DNA from: Citrifermentans bremense | GTDB taxonomy: Bacteria; Desulfobacterota; Desulfuromonadia; Geobacterales; Geobacteraceae | Length of the DNA: 64,000 bases | Assembly: GCF_014218275.1 (NCBI RefSeq) | Contig: NZ_AP023213.1 | Location: forward strand, 1,280,001-1,344,000 | Direction of reading: 5' to 3' | Part shown: piece after piece, positions 28,719 through 38,405 of the stretch | How positions within the stretch are numbered: position 1 is the first letter of the stretch | Layout: every line of letters starts with the position of its first letter | Notes under the pieces: model-generated | Told to the model about the DNA's origin: nothing | Databases searched by the model: none | Seen by the model: only the letters and a program-made list of their open reading frames with translations | Position numbers and translations under genes: made by a program

Positions 28719-28777
28719 TCATATTGGAGGTACAACGCGATGATTCTGTAAGTCATCGGAACCTCGATCGCTTCGAC

Positions 28778-28797
28778 AAGCAAACTGCTTATTTTTT
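28778..28797 (+). promoter_or_regulatory. Possible weak leader terminator before glnN
   Basis: A five-base-pair stem aagca / tgctt with a three-base loop is followed by atttttt, inside the glnN leader. An overlapping alternative hairpin (gctt / aagc) could compete with it. Another hairpin (cgatga / tcatcg) lies upstream at 28738-28758. The stem is short and the call is uncertain. Confidence 0.35.
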
Positions 28798-28828
28798 AGA
28801 CACCGCTGCATAAAAAGGAGGCTGTACC

Positions 28829-30916
28829 GTGGAGATGTTTGGGCAAAACGTGTTTAACCAGTCCGTCATGAGAGAAAGGCTGCCGAAAGGGATTTACAAG
28901 AACCTCAAGAAGACCATAGACGAAGGCCTGCCGCTGGACCCCTCCATCGCAGATGTTGTCGCAACGGCGATGAAAGAGTGGGCCGTCGAAAGAGGCGCAA
29001 CCCATTTTACCCACTGGTTCCAGCCGATGACAGGTATCACAGCGGAAAAACATGACTCTTTTATTTCGCCGACTGACAATGGGGTGCTGCTGGACTTCTC
29101 AGGAAAGGAGCTGGTCAAGGGTGAGCCGGACGCTTCTTCCTTCCCCAGCGGTGGCTTGAGAGCGACATTCGAAGCCAGGGGGTATACCGCCTGGGACTGC
29201 ACCTCGCCTGCTTTCCTGAAAGAAGAGGCTGACGTCATCACTCTTTGTATCCCTACCGCCTTCTGCTCCTACACCGGCGAAGCACTGGACAAGAAGACCC
29301 CTCTGCTCCGTTCCATGGAAGCGCTTTCGACGCAGGCGGTGCGTGTTCTCAAACTGTTCGGAAATGCCGGTGTCACCAGGGTTATCTCAACCGTCGGAGC
29401 TGAGCAGGAATACTTCCTGGTGGACAAGTCTTTCTACCTGGAAAGACCTGACCTGATGATGGCCGGGAGAACCCTTTTCGGCGCCATGTCCTCAAAAGGG
29501 CAGGAAATGGAAGACCACTACTTCGGCACTATCAAGGAAAGAGTGCTGTCGTACATGAAGGAAGTAAACGAAGAGCTGTGGAAACTTGGCGTTACTGCGA
29601 AGACCCAGCACAACGAGGTAGCACCGGGACAGTTTGAACTCGCGCCGATTTTCGAAAACACCAACATCGCCACCGACCACAACCAGATGGTCATGGAAGT
29701 TCTCAAGCGGGTCGCCCTCAGGCATGACATGGTCTGCCTGCTGCACGAAAAACCGTTTGCTGGCGTCAATGGGTCCGGCAAGCACAACAACTGGTCCATG
29801 AGCTCGAACGACGGACAGAACCTCCTTGAGCCGGGTCACACCCCGCATGAAAACGCCCAGTTCCTGACCTTCCTCATGGCGACCATCAAAGCCGTCGACA
29901 CCTATGCCGGCCTTTTGCGCTGCTCCTGCGCCAACGCAGGCAACGACCATCGCCTGGGCGCCAACGAAGCACCTCCCGCGATCATCTCGATCTTCCTTGG
30001 CGAGCAGCTTTCCGACATCATCGACCAGATCGTGGCCGGCGTAGCAAAATCGTCCTCCCTGAGCGGCCACATGGATGTGGGTGTCAACACCCTTCCCTCG
30101 CTCCCCAAAGACGCCACGGACAGGAACAGGACCTCGCCGTTCGCCTTTACCGGCAACAAGTTCGAATTCAGGATGCTCGGCTCCTCCTTCTCGATTTCCG
30201 GGCCCAACATCATCATCAACACCATCATCGCCGAGGCGCTGAAGGAATTCGCTGACGTGCTGGAGAAATCCACCAACTTCGACGCTGACCTCGACAAACT
30301 GCTTCAGGAAACCGCGAAAAAACACCAGCGCGTGATCTTTAACGGCAACAACTACTCCGACGAGTGGGTTCAGGAAGCAGCCAAACGCGGCCTGCCGAAT
30401 CTTCCCAACACTCCTGAGGCACTTAAGGAGCTGGTATCCAAGGAAGCACTCGAGGTGTTCGCCGCTCATAGCGTTTTCTCGGAAAAAGAAGTTCATGCGC
30501 GTTATGAGATAATGCTTGAGCAGTACATCAAGACCCTGAACATCGAAGCACTGACCATGATCGACATGGCGAACCACAGCATAATACCTGCCGCCATTGA
30601 ATATTCGACAACCGTGGCAAACTCTGTCAACGCGATTACTGCGGTGTCCAGCAAGCTGGACGTTTCGACACAGAAGGAATTGCTGGAAGAACTCTGCGAT
30701 AAGGTGGTCTCGATGACCGTCAATGCCAAAGTTCTGGAGAAGGCGCTTGAAAGCGCAATGAATATCGCCGATGTCGAAAAACAGGCCGCTGCGTTCAGGG
30801 AAGAGGTGTTTGCAAAAATGCTTGAACTGCGTGCCACCGGTGATGTTCTGGAAAAAATCATAGCAGCCAAATACTGGCCGCTGCCGACTTACAGGGAAAT
30901 GCTTTTCGTCCTGTAA
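28829..30916 (+). CDS. glnN: Glutamine synthetase type III
   Basis: A 695-residue class III glutamine synthetase, forming glutamine from glutamate, ammonia and ATP. The GSIII N-terminal domain ([21 protein letters not shown]) is diagnostic. The catalytic domain carries [32 protein letters not shown] and a [11 protein letters not shown] segment, and [22 protein letters not shown] forms the glutamate-binding region. The length of about 700 is normal. I use the GTG at 28829, with aaaaaggagg eight bases before it; ATG at 28835 is also in frame. It has its own sigma-54 promoter and is followed by a strong hairpin and then glnB-glnA, giving this cell two distinct glutamine synthetases. Confidence 0.96.
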   Translation: MEMFGQNVFNQSVMRERLPKGIYKNLKKTIDEGLPLDPSIADVVATAMKEWAVERGATHFTHWFQPMTGITAEKHDSFISPTDNGVLLDFSGKELVKGEPDASSFPSGGLRATFEARGYTAWDCTSPAFLKEEADVITLCIPTAFCSYTGEALDKKTPLLRSMEALSTQAVRVLKLFGNAGVTRVISTVGAEQEYFLVDKSFYLERPDLMMAGRTLFGAMSSKGQEMEDHYFGTIKERVLSYMKEVNEELWKLGVTAKTQHNEVAPGQFELAPIFENTNIATDHNQMVMEVLKRVALRHDMVCLLHEKPFAGVNGSGKHNNWSMSSNDGQNLLEPGHTPHENAQFLTFLMATIKAVDTYAGLLRCSCANAGNDHRLGANEAPPAIISIFLGEQLSDIIDQIVAGVAKSSSLSGHMDVGVNTLPSLPKDATDRNRTSPFAFTGNKFEFRMLGSSFSISGPNIIINTIIAEALKEFADVLEKSTNFDADLDKLLQETAKKHQRVIFNGNNYSDEWVQEAAKRGLPNLPNTPEALKELVSKEALEVFAAHSVFSEKEVHARYEIMLEQYIKTLNIEALTMIDMANHSIIPAAIEYSTTVANSVNAITAVSSKLDVSTQKELLEELCDKVVSMTVNAKVLEKALESAMNIADVEKQAAAFREEVFAKMLELRATGDVLEKIIAAKYWPLPTYREMLFVL

Positions 30917-30934
30917 GGATTTTGTTTGCCTGAA

Positions 30935-30962
30935 ACAGGAGCCCACTGGCGGGCTCCTGTTC
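30935..30962 (+). terminator. Strong hairpin after glnN
   Basis: An 11-base-pair stem (aacaggagccc / gggctcctgtt) with a six-base loop lies about 20 bases after glnN. It lacks a proper T run, so it may be a processing or stabilising hairpin as much as a terminator. Confidence 0.6.
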
Positions 30963-31119
30963 AACAGTTTGTCGCAGTGAAGGTACTGCAAATTTAATAA
31001 CAGGTGCCTAATTGATTTTCCTGAGAGCTTGCTGCTGAAGATGAGAATCTCACCGTGCAGATGCAGGTCGGAGGTTGCCTAACTTTTAGGCAGCTGGCTT
31101 TTAGTCTTTAAACATCTGA

Positions 31120-31638
<519 letters not shown>

Positions 31639-31678
31639 TTAGCCTCGATTCTTTACTCAATTTGAAAGGAGATAGTAG

Positions 31679-33091
31679 ATGACACCAAAACAAGTAGTGG
31701 AGTTTGCCAAAGAAAACGGCGTGCTTATGGTCGATTTCAAGTTCATGGACTTCGTCGGCATCTGGCAGCACTTCACTGTGCCGATGAGCGAGTTCGGCGA
31801 GGACACCTTCGAAGAGGGGCAGGGCTTCGACGGCTCCTCCATCCGTGGCTGGCAGCCGATCCACGCCTCCGACATGATCATCATTCCGGACCCGAAGACC
31901 GCGAAGATGGATCCGTTCACCGCGATACCCACTCTTTCGCTTATCTGCGACATCTTCGACCCTATCACCAAAGAAGACTACACCCGCGATCCGCGCAACA
32001 TCGCCAAGAAAGCTGAGAACTACCTGAAGTCGACCGGCATTGCCGACACCGCTTACTTCGGACCGGAAGCGGAATTCTTCATCTTCGACGACGTTCGTTA
32101 CGACTCCACCGCCAACTCCTCCTTCTACGCCGTCGACTCCGTCGAGGGCGCATGGAACACCGGCCGCGAAGAGTTCCCGAACCTCGGCTACAAGCCGCGT
32201 CACAAGGAAGGCTACTTCCCGGTTGCCCCGACCGACTCCCAGAACGACCTCCGCAACGAGATGGTCCTGGAGCTGCAGAAAGTCGGCATCCGCGTCGAGT
32301 GCCAGCACCACGAAGTCGCCACCGGCGGCCAGGCTGAGATCGACATGCGCTTCTCCTCGCTGGTCGACATCGCTGACCAGCTGCAGTGGTTCAAGTACGT
32401 CATCAAGAACGTGGCGAACCGCAACGGCAAGACCGTAACCTTCATGCCGAAGCCGCTTTACGGCGACAACGGTTCCGGTATGCACTGCCACATGTCCCTC
32501 TGGAAGGACGGCACCAACCTCTTCGCCGGCGACAAATACGGCGGGCTTTCCCAGATGGCTCTGTGGTACATCGGCGGCATCATCAAGCACGCCCGTGCTC
32601 TTTGCGCCTTCACCAATCCGACCACCAACTCTTACAAGCGCCTGGTGCCGGGCTTCGAGGCTCCGGTGAACATGGCTTACTCAAGCCGTAACCGCTCCGC
32701 AGCTCTCCGCATCCCGATGTTCTCCTCGAACCCCAAGGCGAAGAGGATCGAGTACCGTACTCCGGACCCGTCCTGCAACGGCTACCTCGCCTTCGCAGCG
32801 CTCCTGATGGCAGGCCTCGACGGCATCGAGAACAAGATCGATCCGGGCCAGCCGCTGGACAAGGACATCTACGGCCTGTCCCCCGAAGAGCTCGCCACCA
32901 TCCCGTCCGCACCGGGCTCCCTCGAGGAGGCTCTGAAGGCGCTGGCTGAGGACAACGAGTTCCTCTACAAGGGCGACGTTTTCACCCCGGACGTGGTTGA
33001 GAAGTGGATCGAGTACAAGACCGAAGCGGAAGTCAACCCGGTCCGTATGCGCCCGGTACCGCTCGAGTTCGCACTGTACTTCGATATCTAA
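31679..33091 (+). CDS. glnA: Glutamine synthetase type I
   Basis: A 470-residue class I-beta glutamine synthetase, the main ammonium-assimilating enzyme. The N-terminal [18 protein letters not shown], the catalytic [14 protein letters not shown], the ATP site [19 protein letters not shown] and the glutamate flap region are all present. Tyr398 in [11 protein letters not shown] is at the adenylylation position. The gene follows glnB with an aaaggagata ribosome site, and the pair is expected to be driven by the sigma-54 promoter upstream. A strong terminator ends the unit. Confidence 0.98.
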   Translation: MTPKQVVEFAKENGVLMVDFKFMDFVGIWQHFTVPMSEFGEDTFEEGQGFDGSSIRGWQPIHASDMIIIPDPKTAKMDPFTAIPTLSLICDIFDPITKEDYTRDPRNIAKKAENYLKSTGIADTAYFGPEAEFFIFDDVRYDSTANSSFYAVDSVEGAWNTGREEFPNLGYKPRHKEGYFPVAPTDSQNDLRNEMVLELQKVGIRVECQHHEVATGGQAEIDMRFSSLVDIADQLQWFKYVIKNVANRNGKTVTFMPKPLYGDNGSGMHCHMSLWKDGTNLFAGDKYGGLSQMALWYIGGIIKHARALCAFTNPTTNSYKRLVPGFEAPVNMAYSSRNRSAALRIPMFSSNPKAKRIEYRTPDPSCNGYLAFAALLMAGLDGIENKIDPGQPLDKDIYGLSPEELATIPSAPGSLEEALKALAEDNEFLYKGDVFTPDVVEKWIEYKTEAEVNPVRMRPVPLEFALYFDI

Positions 33092-33116
33092 CAGCTTCAA
33101 ACATCAAGGCAGCATG

Positions 33117-33146
33117 GAAAGGCGGGGGAGACCCCGCCTTTTCTTT
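33117..33146 (+). terminator. Terminator after glnA
   Basis: A stem ggcgggg / ccccgcc with flanking A and T runs (aaaggcgggg...ccccgcctttt) lies 26 bases after glnA. A further palindrome, cagtagcg / cgctactg, follows at about 33,150. Confidence 0.9.
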
Positions 33147-33229
33147 TGCCAGTAGCGCCGCTACTGTGCCCCAATTCGCCTTAGCGGCCGTCCTTTAATT
33201 CGCCAGCCGCAACAGCATCGATCCCTGCA

Positions 33230-33265
33230 CAAAAAAATGGCTGAAGGATCTCGCCTCCAGCCATT
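33230..33265 (-). terminator. Terminator of the minus-strand PEP-CTERM gene
   Basis: On the minus strand, aatggctg / cagccatt with a short inner stem is followed by ttttttt. It lies about 100 bases past the PEP-CTERM stop. Confidence 0.8.
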
Positions 33266-33364
33266 CGCCCAGTTTCACCAGTTTGATTCTGCTGCCGCTC
33301 CAAACCGCTCGGCTCGGCACTAAAACCGTTGTACCTCGCTCTGCGTGTATTCTCGTGTCGATGC

Positions 33365-33961
33365 TTAACGGAGCGCTTCTCTCCTTATTGCCGCAACTCC
33401 GATCACCCCTGCCATTCCTGCCAGGAAGAGTAATGCCGTCGACGGTTCGGGTACAGCCTTCGCGTCGGCCACGATATTCAACCGGTAAGAGAGTGTGTCG
33501 TCCTTCTGAAGTATGTCGGTGTACAAGTACAAGTCGTTGATGACATACCCTGTCAGGTCAACGATAGGAACGTAAAGCATGCTTACCTCGACCTGGTCCA
33601 TCCCGCACCAGATTGCGTAGAAGGTGACAGCCTTCGACTGATACGCATAGTTCCAGCCATTGGAGTCGTCCAGTGTGCCGTCGCTATTTCTGAATGGTGT
33701 GTATGTTCTTGTAAGGCATGACAGGAAGGTGTCATAGAAGATGGAATCTCCAACATGGTAGACCGATTGCTTCGGGTCCAGAAACGGGAGTCCAAACCCC
33801 CAATACATGTAATCGTTCCCAATGTTGAATTCAACAGATTGCAGTTCCGTCGCGAAGTTAAGACTTCCTTTCATATCTGCTACGTTTAGCATCGTTGCTT
33901 GTGCAGTACCGGCGAATGCCAGTGTTGCCAACATGATCAGGACAGCGACTAACTTTTTCAT
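33365..33961 (-). CDS. PEP-CTERM sorted exported protein
   Basis: A 198-residue exported protein. The N-terminal signal peptide is MKKLVAVLIMLATLAFAGTAQA. The C-terminus has the PEP-CTERM sorting signal: VPEPST, a hydrophobic helix (ALLFLAGMAGVIGVAAI) and a basic RREALR end. Such proteins are cut and anchored by an exosortase (EpsH/XrtA type) and are usually linked to exopolysaccharide. The mature part is rich in aromatic residues and beta-prone; I do not recognise it. A ggaggtag site precedes the ATG. It is divergent from a second PEP-CTERM gene 375 bases away. No exosortase is in the window. Confidence 0.88.
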   Translation of the reverse strand: MKKLVAVLIMLATLAFAGTAQATMLNVADMKGSLNFATELQSVEFNIGNDYMYWGFGLPFLDPKQSVYHVGDSIFYDTFLSCLTRTYTPFRNSDGTLDDSNGWNYAYQSKAVTFYAIWCGMDQVEVSMLYVPIVDLTGYVINDLYLYTDILQKDDTLSYRLNIVADAKAVPEPSTALLFLAGMAGVIGVAAIRREALR

Positions 33962-34218
33962 GGTCTACCTCCTCAAACTGCGGCTTGTCACTGGTACGGG
34001 CAGAGCATAACACTAAGCTGGTTCGAAATAAATAAAATTTTCAATTATTTAATTAACATGCATTCAAATTATGGGCCAATAGCAAGTCGAGGGGCAGGTT
34101 AGTAATTTCAGCAGGTTGGAGCAGTTACGTGAGGTGATGCACTGCTAAACACGCAGACAGATGTTCCAATCTTCAACAGTCGTGGTCACCCACGGGGCAT
34201 CTGCCGTAGGGGAAAGAA

Positions 34219-34247
34219 TTGACAGAAAAATTGCAAACTCTTAAATT
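34219..34247 (+). promoter_or_regulatory. Promoter of the plus-strand PEP-CTERM gene
   Basis: A perfect ttgaca at 34219 is followed after 17 bases by taaatt. The expected 83-base leader contains gagat / atctc and cagc / gctg hairpins, the second with a gcga loop core. The remainder of 33962-34218 is AT-rich on its left side and shows no gene. Confidence 0.6.
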
Positions 34248-34336
34248 TTTAATTATGGGAGATGACTAATCTCAGCTGCGAAGCTGTAACTCAAACGGAA
34301 GAATCCAGTACCGCAGGTAACCTTTGGAGGTGTATC

Positions 34337-34876
34337 ATGTTGAGACAATCTCTTGCTGCACTCGCCTTCACTTCCTTTTTGACTCTTTCATCAGTCCCCT
34401 GCCAGGCAACCGTGGTCATTGACCCCGCTTTGGGGTGGAGCGGGGAGTTCGCCTGGTTTGGCGGCATTGGACCGATCGGGTTCATCACCACGCCCAACGA
34501 GGATGAGTGGTGGAGCTCAGATTGGAGCATCACTACAAGCAGCGACTGCGTCATGCCGCGGATCACGGCGTTCGATGCCTATTCGGTGGGGGACGAATTT
34601 GCTTTCTACCTCGATAATGTCCTTACCGGCTGGACCTCTACCTACCATGACGGTTCCGGTTATTTCCACGGAGAGTACGACGACCTGGCGCTGACTGCCG
34701 GGACGCATACGTTCACCTTTTTCGTGACGGCTACGGCTCCAGATCTCTTCGAAGGATCGGCTAAGGCGGACTTTGCCGCGGTAACGCCAGCCGCGGTTCC
34801 TGAGCCCTCAAGCGTGTTCCTGCTCGGCGCAGGAGTTGGTACGCTGGCCTTGTGCAGGTGGAAGCATCATAACTGA
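34337..34876 (+). CDS. PEP-CTERM sorted exported protein
   Basis: A 179-residue exported protein with signal peptide MLRQSLAALAFTSFLTLSSVPCQA and a C-terminal PEP-CTERM signal: VPEPSS, hydrophobic helix VFLLGAGVGTLALC, then RWKHHN. The mature part (SGEFAWFGGIGPIGF and TAGTHTFTFFVTATAP) resembles a small beta-sandwich of the kind seen in other PEP-CTERM proteins with unknown ligand. The ATG at 34337 has tttggagg nine bases upstream and starts the signal peptide; upstream in-frame codons are not needed. It is a neighbour of, but not in an operon with, the divergent PEP-CTERM gene. Confidence 0.87.
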   Translation: MLRQSLAALAFTSFLTLSSVPCQATVVIDPALGWSGEFAWFGGIGPIGFITTPNEDEWWSSDWSITTSSDCVMPRITAFDAYSVGDEFAFYLDNVLTGWTSTYHDGSGYFHGEYDDLALTAGTHTFTFFVTATAPDLFEGSAKADFAAVTPAAVPEPSSVFLLGAGVGTLALCRWKHHN

Positions 34877-35108
34877 GCCACAGGGGGGAGTTCTGTTCCG
34901 GAAAATCGGATATATGAGAGGGTAATCTGACAGCGAGAGTTCGCGGTTTTTTATTTCCGGATCTTCGATATCGTCCTGGCTGGATTTGTGCGCACCTTCA
35001 GTTATAGCTCCGGGTGCTTTAGGCTTGATGGGGGTCCCAAAAACTGCTACTGTTCCGATTTTACAGACTTCACAAATCGTAGAGGGTAGACAGGCGAGGA
35101 GACAGCAG

Positions 35109-35456
35109 GTGCTGCGTGAAGAGAAGGTGGCGAAACTGATCGACTGGTTCCGCAAGTCATCGGTCAGGCATGCCGAGGCGATGGAAGACCTGCAGGAAGA
35201 GCTTGCCGCCGCGCAGGTAGGGGAGCTGAACAGGTTTTACGCGGCAGTGCTGCGCGAAGGGGCCTTGGACCTTTTTCTCACGCTGCTGGACGATGAAGAC
35301 GAGCGGATCGCCGGCATGGCTGCGGTGTACGCCATGCGGGACGAGCCGGGGCGTTGCCGTGAGGTGCTGGTACGGCTTTCCGCGCTTCCCGGATTGATGG
35401 GGTTCCGTGCGCAATCCGCTTTGCAGCGCTGGGACTCCGGTGATTGGAACAAATAG
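35109..35456 (+). CDS. Small helical-repeat protein, function unknown
   Basis: A 115-residue, highly helical protein without signal peptide or Cys motifs. The pattern GALDLFLTLLDDEDERIAGM followed by AAVYAMRDEP and REVLVRLSALPGLMGFRAQSAL looks like two to three HEAT/armadillo-type helical repeats, similar to small DUF2019-like proteins. That suggests a protein-protein contact role, but no partner is evident. The GTG at 35109 is chosen for the gaggaga ribosome site; the frame is open further upstream to an ATG-like start at 34986. ppnP follows 27 bases later and may be cotranscribed. Confidence 0.6.
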   Translation: MLREEKVAKLIDWFRKSSVRHAEAMEDLQEELAAAQVGELNRFYAAVLREGALDLFLTLLDDEDERIAGMAAVYAMRDEPGRCREVLVRLSALPGLMGFRAQSALQRWDSGDWNK

Positions 35457-35483
35457 AAATTCGATAAAACAAGGAGGTGTGCA

Positions 35484-35795
35484 GTGTCCGAGTTCAACAA
35501 CGTAACGGTGGTAAAAGAAGCCAATATCTATTTCGAAGGCAGGGTCACCAGCCGCACCGTTATTTTCCCCGACGGGTCCAGGAAGACCCTGGGTGTTATG
35601 CTCCCCGGTGAATACACCTTCAACACCGGTTCCGCAGAGCTCATGGAGATCCTTTCCGGCGAGATGACCGTAGTGCTGCCCGGCTCCCCCGACCCGGTCG
35701 CCATCAAGGGCGGAGAGGCCTTCGAAGTACCGGAAAACGCGAGCTTCAAGGTGAACGTCTCCGCCGTTTCCGATTACATCTGCTCCTTCCTCTAA
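35484..35795 (+). CDS. ppnP: Pyrimidine/purine nucleoside phosphorylase PpnP
   Basis: A 103-residue single-domain cupin of the PpnP (YaiE, formerly DUF1255) family, which phosphorolyses several nucleosides to bases and ribose 1-phosphate. The conserved segments FEGRVTSRTVIFPDGSRKTLGVMLPGEYTF (in part), ELMEILSGEMTVVLPG and FEVPENASFKV are clear, and the length is normal (about 94-105). A GTG start at 35484 follows an aaggaggtg ribosome site. The downstream 95 bases before gluQ hold a repeated palindrome. Confidence 0.92.
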   Translation: MSEFNNVTVVKEANIYFEGRVTSRTVIFPDGSRKTLGVMLPGEYTFNTGSAELMEILSGEMTVVLPGSPDPVAIKGGEAFEVPENASFKVNVSAVSDYICSFL

Positions 35796-35810
35796 ACCTT
35801 GCAAACCTCT

Positions 35811-35874
35811 GCCACGGAGAAAATCTGAGAAAGTCCGGTCGATCCGCTGATTCCCTCAGAAGTTCTCCGTGGCG
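35811..35874. repeat. Dispersed palindromic repeat, copy 1
   Basis: The left arm gccacggagaaaatctga pairs with the right arm tcagaagttctccgtggc with two mismatches. The first 20 bases are identical to the start of a second element at 46,076 between nifK and nifEN, so this is a repeated unit of the genome. Confidence 0.75.
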
Positions 35875-35890
35875 AAACGGTTCTCATCGT

Positions 35891-36823
35891 ATGAAAAACA
35901 GTTCGACTGAAAATACCAAGGTAATCGGGCGCTTCGCCCCGTCGCCCACCGGGCCGCTGCATGTCGGGTCGCTGGTTGCTGCTGTGGGTAGCTACATCCT
36001 GGCAAGAAGAGAGGGCGGGCTGTGGTTTCTGCGCATGGAGGACCTGGACCTCCCGCGGGTGGTTCCATGCATTGCAGACGACATGCTCTCGACGCTGGAA
36101 ACGCTCGGTTTTCAGTGGGATGGCGAGGTTCTCTACCAAAGCAGGCGTACCGATTATTACCGGGAAGCCGCCGAGGAACTGGTGCGGCGGCGGCTCGCAT
36201 ATCCCTGTGGATGTACCAGGAGCGAGATTGCTCAAATAGCTTCCGCACCCCATGAGGACGGGCTGGTGTATCCCGGTCTATGCCGCGAGGGACTGCCGCC
36301 CGAGAAGGTGGAGAGGGCGCTCAGGGTGAAGGTCTACGACGAGGTGATCTCGTTCCAGGACGGGATCATGGGGCTCTATGGCCAGCATCTGACGGCGTCC
36401 TGCGGGGACTTCGTCATCCATCGCGCAGACGGCCCTTACGCCTACCATCTGGCGGTAGTGATAGATGACGCGGCCACCGGGGTGAACCAGGTGGTGCGAG
36501 GTGCGGACCTTTTGAGCTCGACTCCGCGCCAGATCTACCTGCAGCGGCTCTTCAACTACCCCACGCCGAGCTATTGGCACCTGCCGCTCGTGACCGGCCC
36601 CGACGGCGCAAAACTAAGCAAGCGCGACCATGCCGTTTCCCTGGCGCACGGTCGCGACCTGGCGCGGGAGGGTGGACACCTTTTGGCCTGCGCGCTCAGG
36701 TTCCTGGGACAGTCTCCCCCCGCCGCGCTGGAAAAAGCACCCCCGGCCGAGGTTCTGGAGTGGGGTGTGTCTCACCTGGACCTCGCCTCGATCCCGCGAA
36801 AGCCCGGCCCCTTCCCGCTCTGA
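35891..36823 (+). CDS. gluQ: Glutamyl-Q tRNA(Asp) synthetase
   Basis: A 310-residue paralogue of the catalytic domain of glutamyl-tRNA synthetase that attaches glutamate to queuosine in tRNA-Asp. The HIGH-like motif is in APSPTGPLHVGSL and the KMSKS-like motif is KLSKRD. A zinc site is suggested by CGCTRSEI and the later YPGLCREG. It lacks the anticodon-binding domain of GltX, as expected for GluQ (about 290-310 residues). The ATG at 35891 has only a weak ribosome site. Its function depends on queuosine synthesis genes not in this window. Confidence 0.93.
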   Translation: MKNSSTENTKVIGRFAPSPTGPLHVGSLVAAVGSYILARREGGLWFLRMEDLDLPRVVPCIADDMLSTLETLGFQWDGEVLYQSRRTDYYREAAEELVRRRLAYPCGCTRSEIAQIASAPHEDGLVYPGLCREGLPPEKVERALRVKVYDEVISFQDGIMGLYGQHLTASCGDFVIHRADGPYAYHLAVVIDDAATGVNQVVRGADLLSSTPRQIYLQRLFNYPTPSYWHLPLVTGPDGAKLSKRDHAVSLAHGRDLAREGGHLLACALRFLGQSPPAALEKAPPAEVLEWGVSHLDLASIPRKPGPFPL

Positions 36824-36857
36824 TCATTTCGGAAACGAAGCCGCTCAGCCGCATGAT

Positions 36858-37067
36858 CTAGCCCAAGTCAAGAAACGGCGGTGCAGCTTGCTTCGGCAGC
36901 TCCGCAGGGGGAGTCTTCTCTCTCCGCTTGAGCCCCTCCTTGATCTGGTCGCTCACTTCACGGCTCACCCCGCGATCGATGAACATCTGCCGCACCAGCG
37001 TCTCGTTCAGCGATTCGCATCCTGGCAGCACGACGAGCGCGCACAGCAGAAACAGCTTACCGGTCAC
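36858..37067 (-). CDS. Small lipoprotein
   Basis: A 69-residue predicted lipoprotein. The signal peptide VTGKLFLLCALVVLPGC ends with a lipobox (LPGC, Cys17). The mature part is charged and helical (ETLVRQMFIDRGVSREVSDQ) and ends in a proline-rich tail. No residue Asp follows the Cys, so outer-membrane sorting is likely. Function unknown. The GTG start overlaps the stop of the thioesterase gene in a GTGA, with aaagga upstream, so it is translationally coupled and the third gene of a minus-strand operon. Confidence 0.75.
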   Translation of the reverse strand: MTGKLFLLCALVVLPGCESLNETLVRQMFIDRGVSREVSDQIKEGLKRREKTPPAELPKQAAPPFLDLG

Positions 37068-37498
37068 GCATCCTTTCTCCTCTTCTCAACTTCCCGCCAT
37101 TTCTCGATCTCGGCCTCGGTCACCGGCTGCCATTGAGGTACTGGTGAGGCGTGCCAGTTCTCGTCGACAGCCACCATGGTGAAAAGCCCGCTGGCGGCGC
37201 GGCGCCTGGAGCCGTCGATGACGTTTTCCACCTCCACCTCCAGTTCGACCTCCATGGAGGATCGTCCGACATGGATGATGGTCGCCCTTGAGTAGACCAC
37301 TTCTCCGACGTTTATGGGGGCGTGGAAGTTGATGCGGTGGGCGCAGGCGGTCACTACCCTTTTCCTGGCGTAGCGCCAGCAGGCAACCCCTGCCGTCTTG
37401 TCCATGATGCTCATGATGACGCCGCCGAAGATGTTGCCGTAGGAGTTCGTGTCCTTGGGAAGCAGCGTCTCGATCAGTTCTGCCTTGCGGTTCTCCAT
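37064..37498 (-). CDS. Acyl-CoA thioesterase, hotdog fold
   Basis: A 144-residue acyl-CoA thioesterase of the YciA/BACH type. The segments LLPKDTNSYGNIFGGVIMSIMD (in part) and HRINFHAPINVGEVV are diagnostic, with the catalytic Asn/Asp region at about residues 18-34. It hydrolyses acyl-CoA thioesters; chain-length preference is not predictable. The C-terminus is a charged helix. Its start codon overlaps the last base of the nucleotidyltransferase gene and its end overlaps the lipoprotein gene, so all three form a tight operon. Confidence 0.9.
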   Translation of the reverse strand: MENRKAELIETLLPKDTNSYGNIFGGVIMSIMDKTAGVACWRYARKRVVTACAHRINFHAPINVGEVVYSRATIIHVGRSSMEVELEVEVENVIDGSRRRAASGLFTMVAVDENWHASPVPQWQPVTEAEIEKWREVEKRRKDA

Positions 37499-38121
37499 TA
37501 TCGCTCCTCTTCGCCCAGCGACTCGGCGATGATCTTTTTCAGCCGGGAGGCCCCGGCGCGCTCCATAGGTTTTCCGGTGATGCTGCTGACGGTGCGGTTG
37601 CGTTTTTCATTTGCGGGGTAGACCGAGCATTCTATCACCACCCCCGCGTCCTCCAGGTAGATGTGCGTGTAATCCTTGACGATGCCACCTTTTCTCACCG
37701 GTACCGTCTCGGTCTGGAATGCGATGCCGCGCTCCTCCAGGAGGTTCTCGACCGCCTCTGTGGAATCTGGGAAGAGGTGGATGTCGATGTCGCTTTTGCT
37801 GGTTACAGCACCCGAGAGGACCGACCCCACCAGGTAGGGTGAGAAGCCGGCGAAGAGGTCGAGGTAGGAGAGCGCGGTCAGCCTGAGCCGCAGCAGCCGT
37901 TCAGGCAGGACGTCTTCCTCGTTGGTGGCGATGAGCCTGGCCAGTTCCTCGTGGATCTCGGCGTTTGTCGGCAGGTGCGAACCAAGGGAAAGCGCCTTTT
38001 CCGGCCCGAACCGCTTCGCCGCTTTCCTCTTCGCGTCGCGGTATTCCCTCACCCCGTCCTCGTACATGAGTCTCGCGGCCTCGCGGGCTATCAGGCTCCG
38101 TAGCTTGTCGGTTTTTCTCAT
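37498..38121 (-). CDS. Nucleotidyltransferase-domain protein
   Basis: A 207-residue protein with a central minimal-type nucleotidyltransferase domain: VGSVLSGAVTSKSDIDIHLF has the GS...DXD signature of the pol-beta superfamily, and a third acidic residue may lie in VVIECSVYP. The N-terminal 95 residues are helical and basic. A short C-terminal helix follows. The family is usually annotated only as a nucleotidyltransferase, and target RNA, protein or small molecule is unknown. It is the first gene of an operon with a thioesterase and a lipoprotein. The ATG at 38121 has no strong ribosome site. Confidence 0.8.
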   Translation of the reverse strand: MRKTDKLRSLIAREAARLMYEDGVREYRDAKRKAAKRFGPEKALSLGSHLPTNAEIHEELARLIATNEEDVLPERLLRLRLTALSYLDLFAGFSPYLVGSVLSGAVTSKSDIDIHLFPDSTEAVENLLEERGIAFQTETVPVRKGGIVKDYTHIYLEDAGVVIECSVYPANEKRNRTVSSITGKPMERAGASRLKKIIAESLGEEER

Positions 38122-38211
38122 GATGGAGAGTATAGCCGACGATGCACGATATCATACGACATTTGGCTTGGGAGCAAAGGTGAAATTTTATCGTGTCATT
38201 AAAAAAATGGG

Positions 38212-38240
38212 TTGACTGAGAGAGGCGTCTTTGCTATAAA
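38212..38240 (+). promoter_or_regulatory. Sigma-70 promoter of tRNA-Gly
   Basis: Ttgact, 17 bases, tataaa, ending 15 bases before the tRNA. It is the best sigma-70 match seen in the window. Confidence 0.85.
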
Positions 38241-38255
38241 CAGGATCTCCATTGA

Positions 38256-38330
<75 letters not shown>

Positions 38331-38340
38331 ACAAAAATTC

Positions 38341-38380
38341 AAGGGCCTAGCTGACTGCAGCTAGGCCCTTTTTCTTTTCC
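38341..38380 (+). terminator. Terminator after tRNA-Gly
   Basis: A 13-base-pair perfect stem (aagggcctagctg / cagctaggccctt) with loop actg runs into tttcttttcc. Confidence 0.93.
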
Positions 38381-38405
38381 CGTCACTTAATGAGCTAAAT
38401 GGAGC

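Noticed and set aside
28739..28750. A three-codon leader peptide (ATG ATT CTG TAA) before glnN
   Set aside because: The expected sigma-54 start falls on its ribosome site, so it could not be translated normally.
28720..28828. An ANTAR hexaloop pair in the glnN leader
   Set aside because: Hairpins are present but no six-base loop with A at 1 and G at 4 could be drawn; only a weak terminator-like stem was kept.
33962..34336. A cyclic di-GMP (GEMM) riboswitch before the PEP-CTERM genes
   Set aside because: Short matches such as a gcga-capped stem are present, but the conserved GEMM core sequences are not; the two divergent leaders also share only scattered short words.
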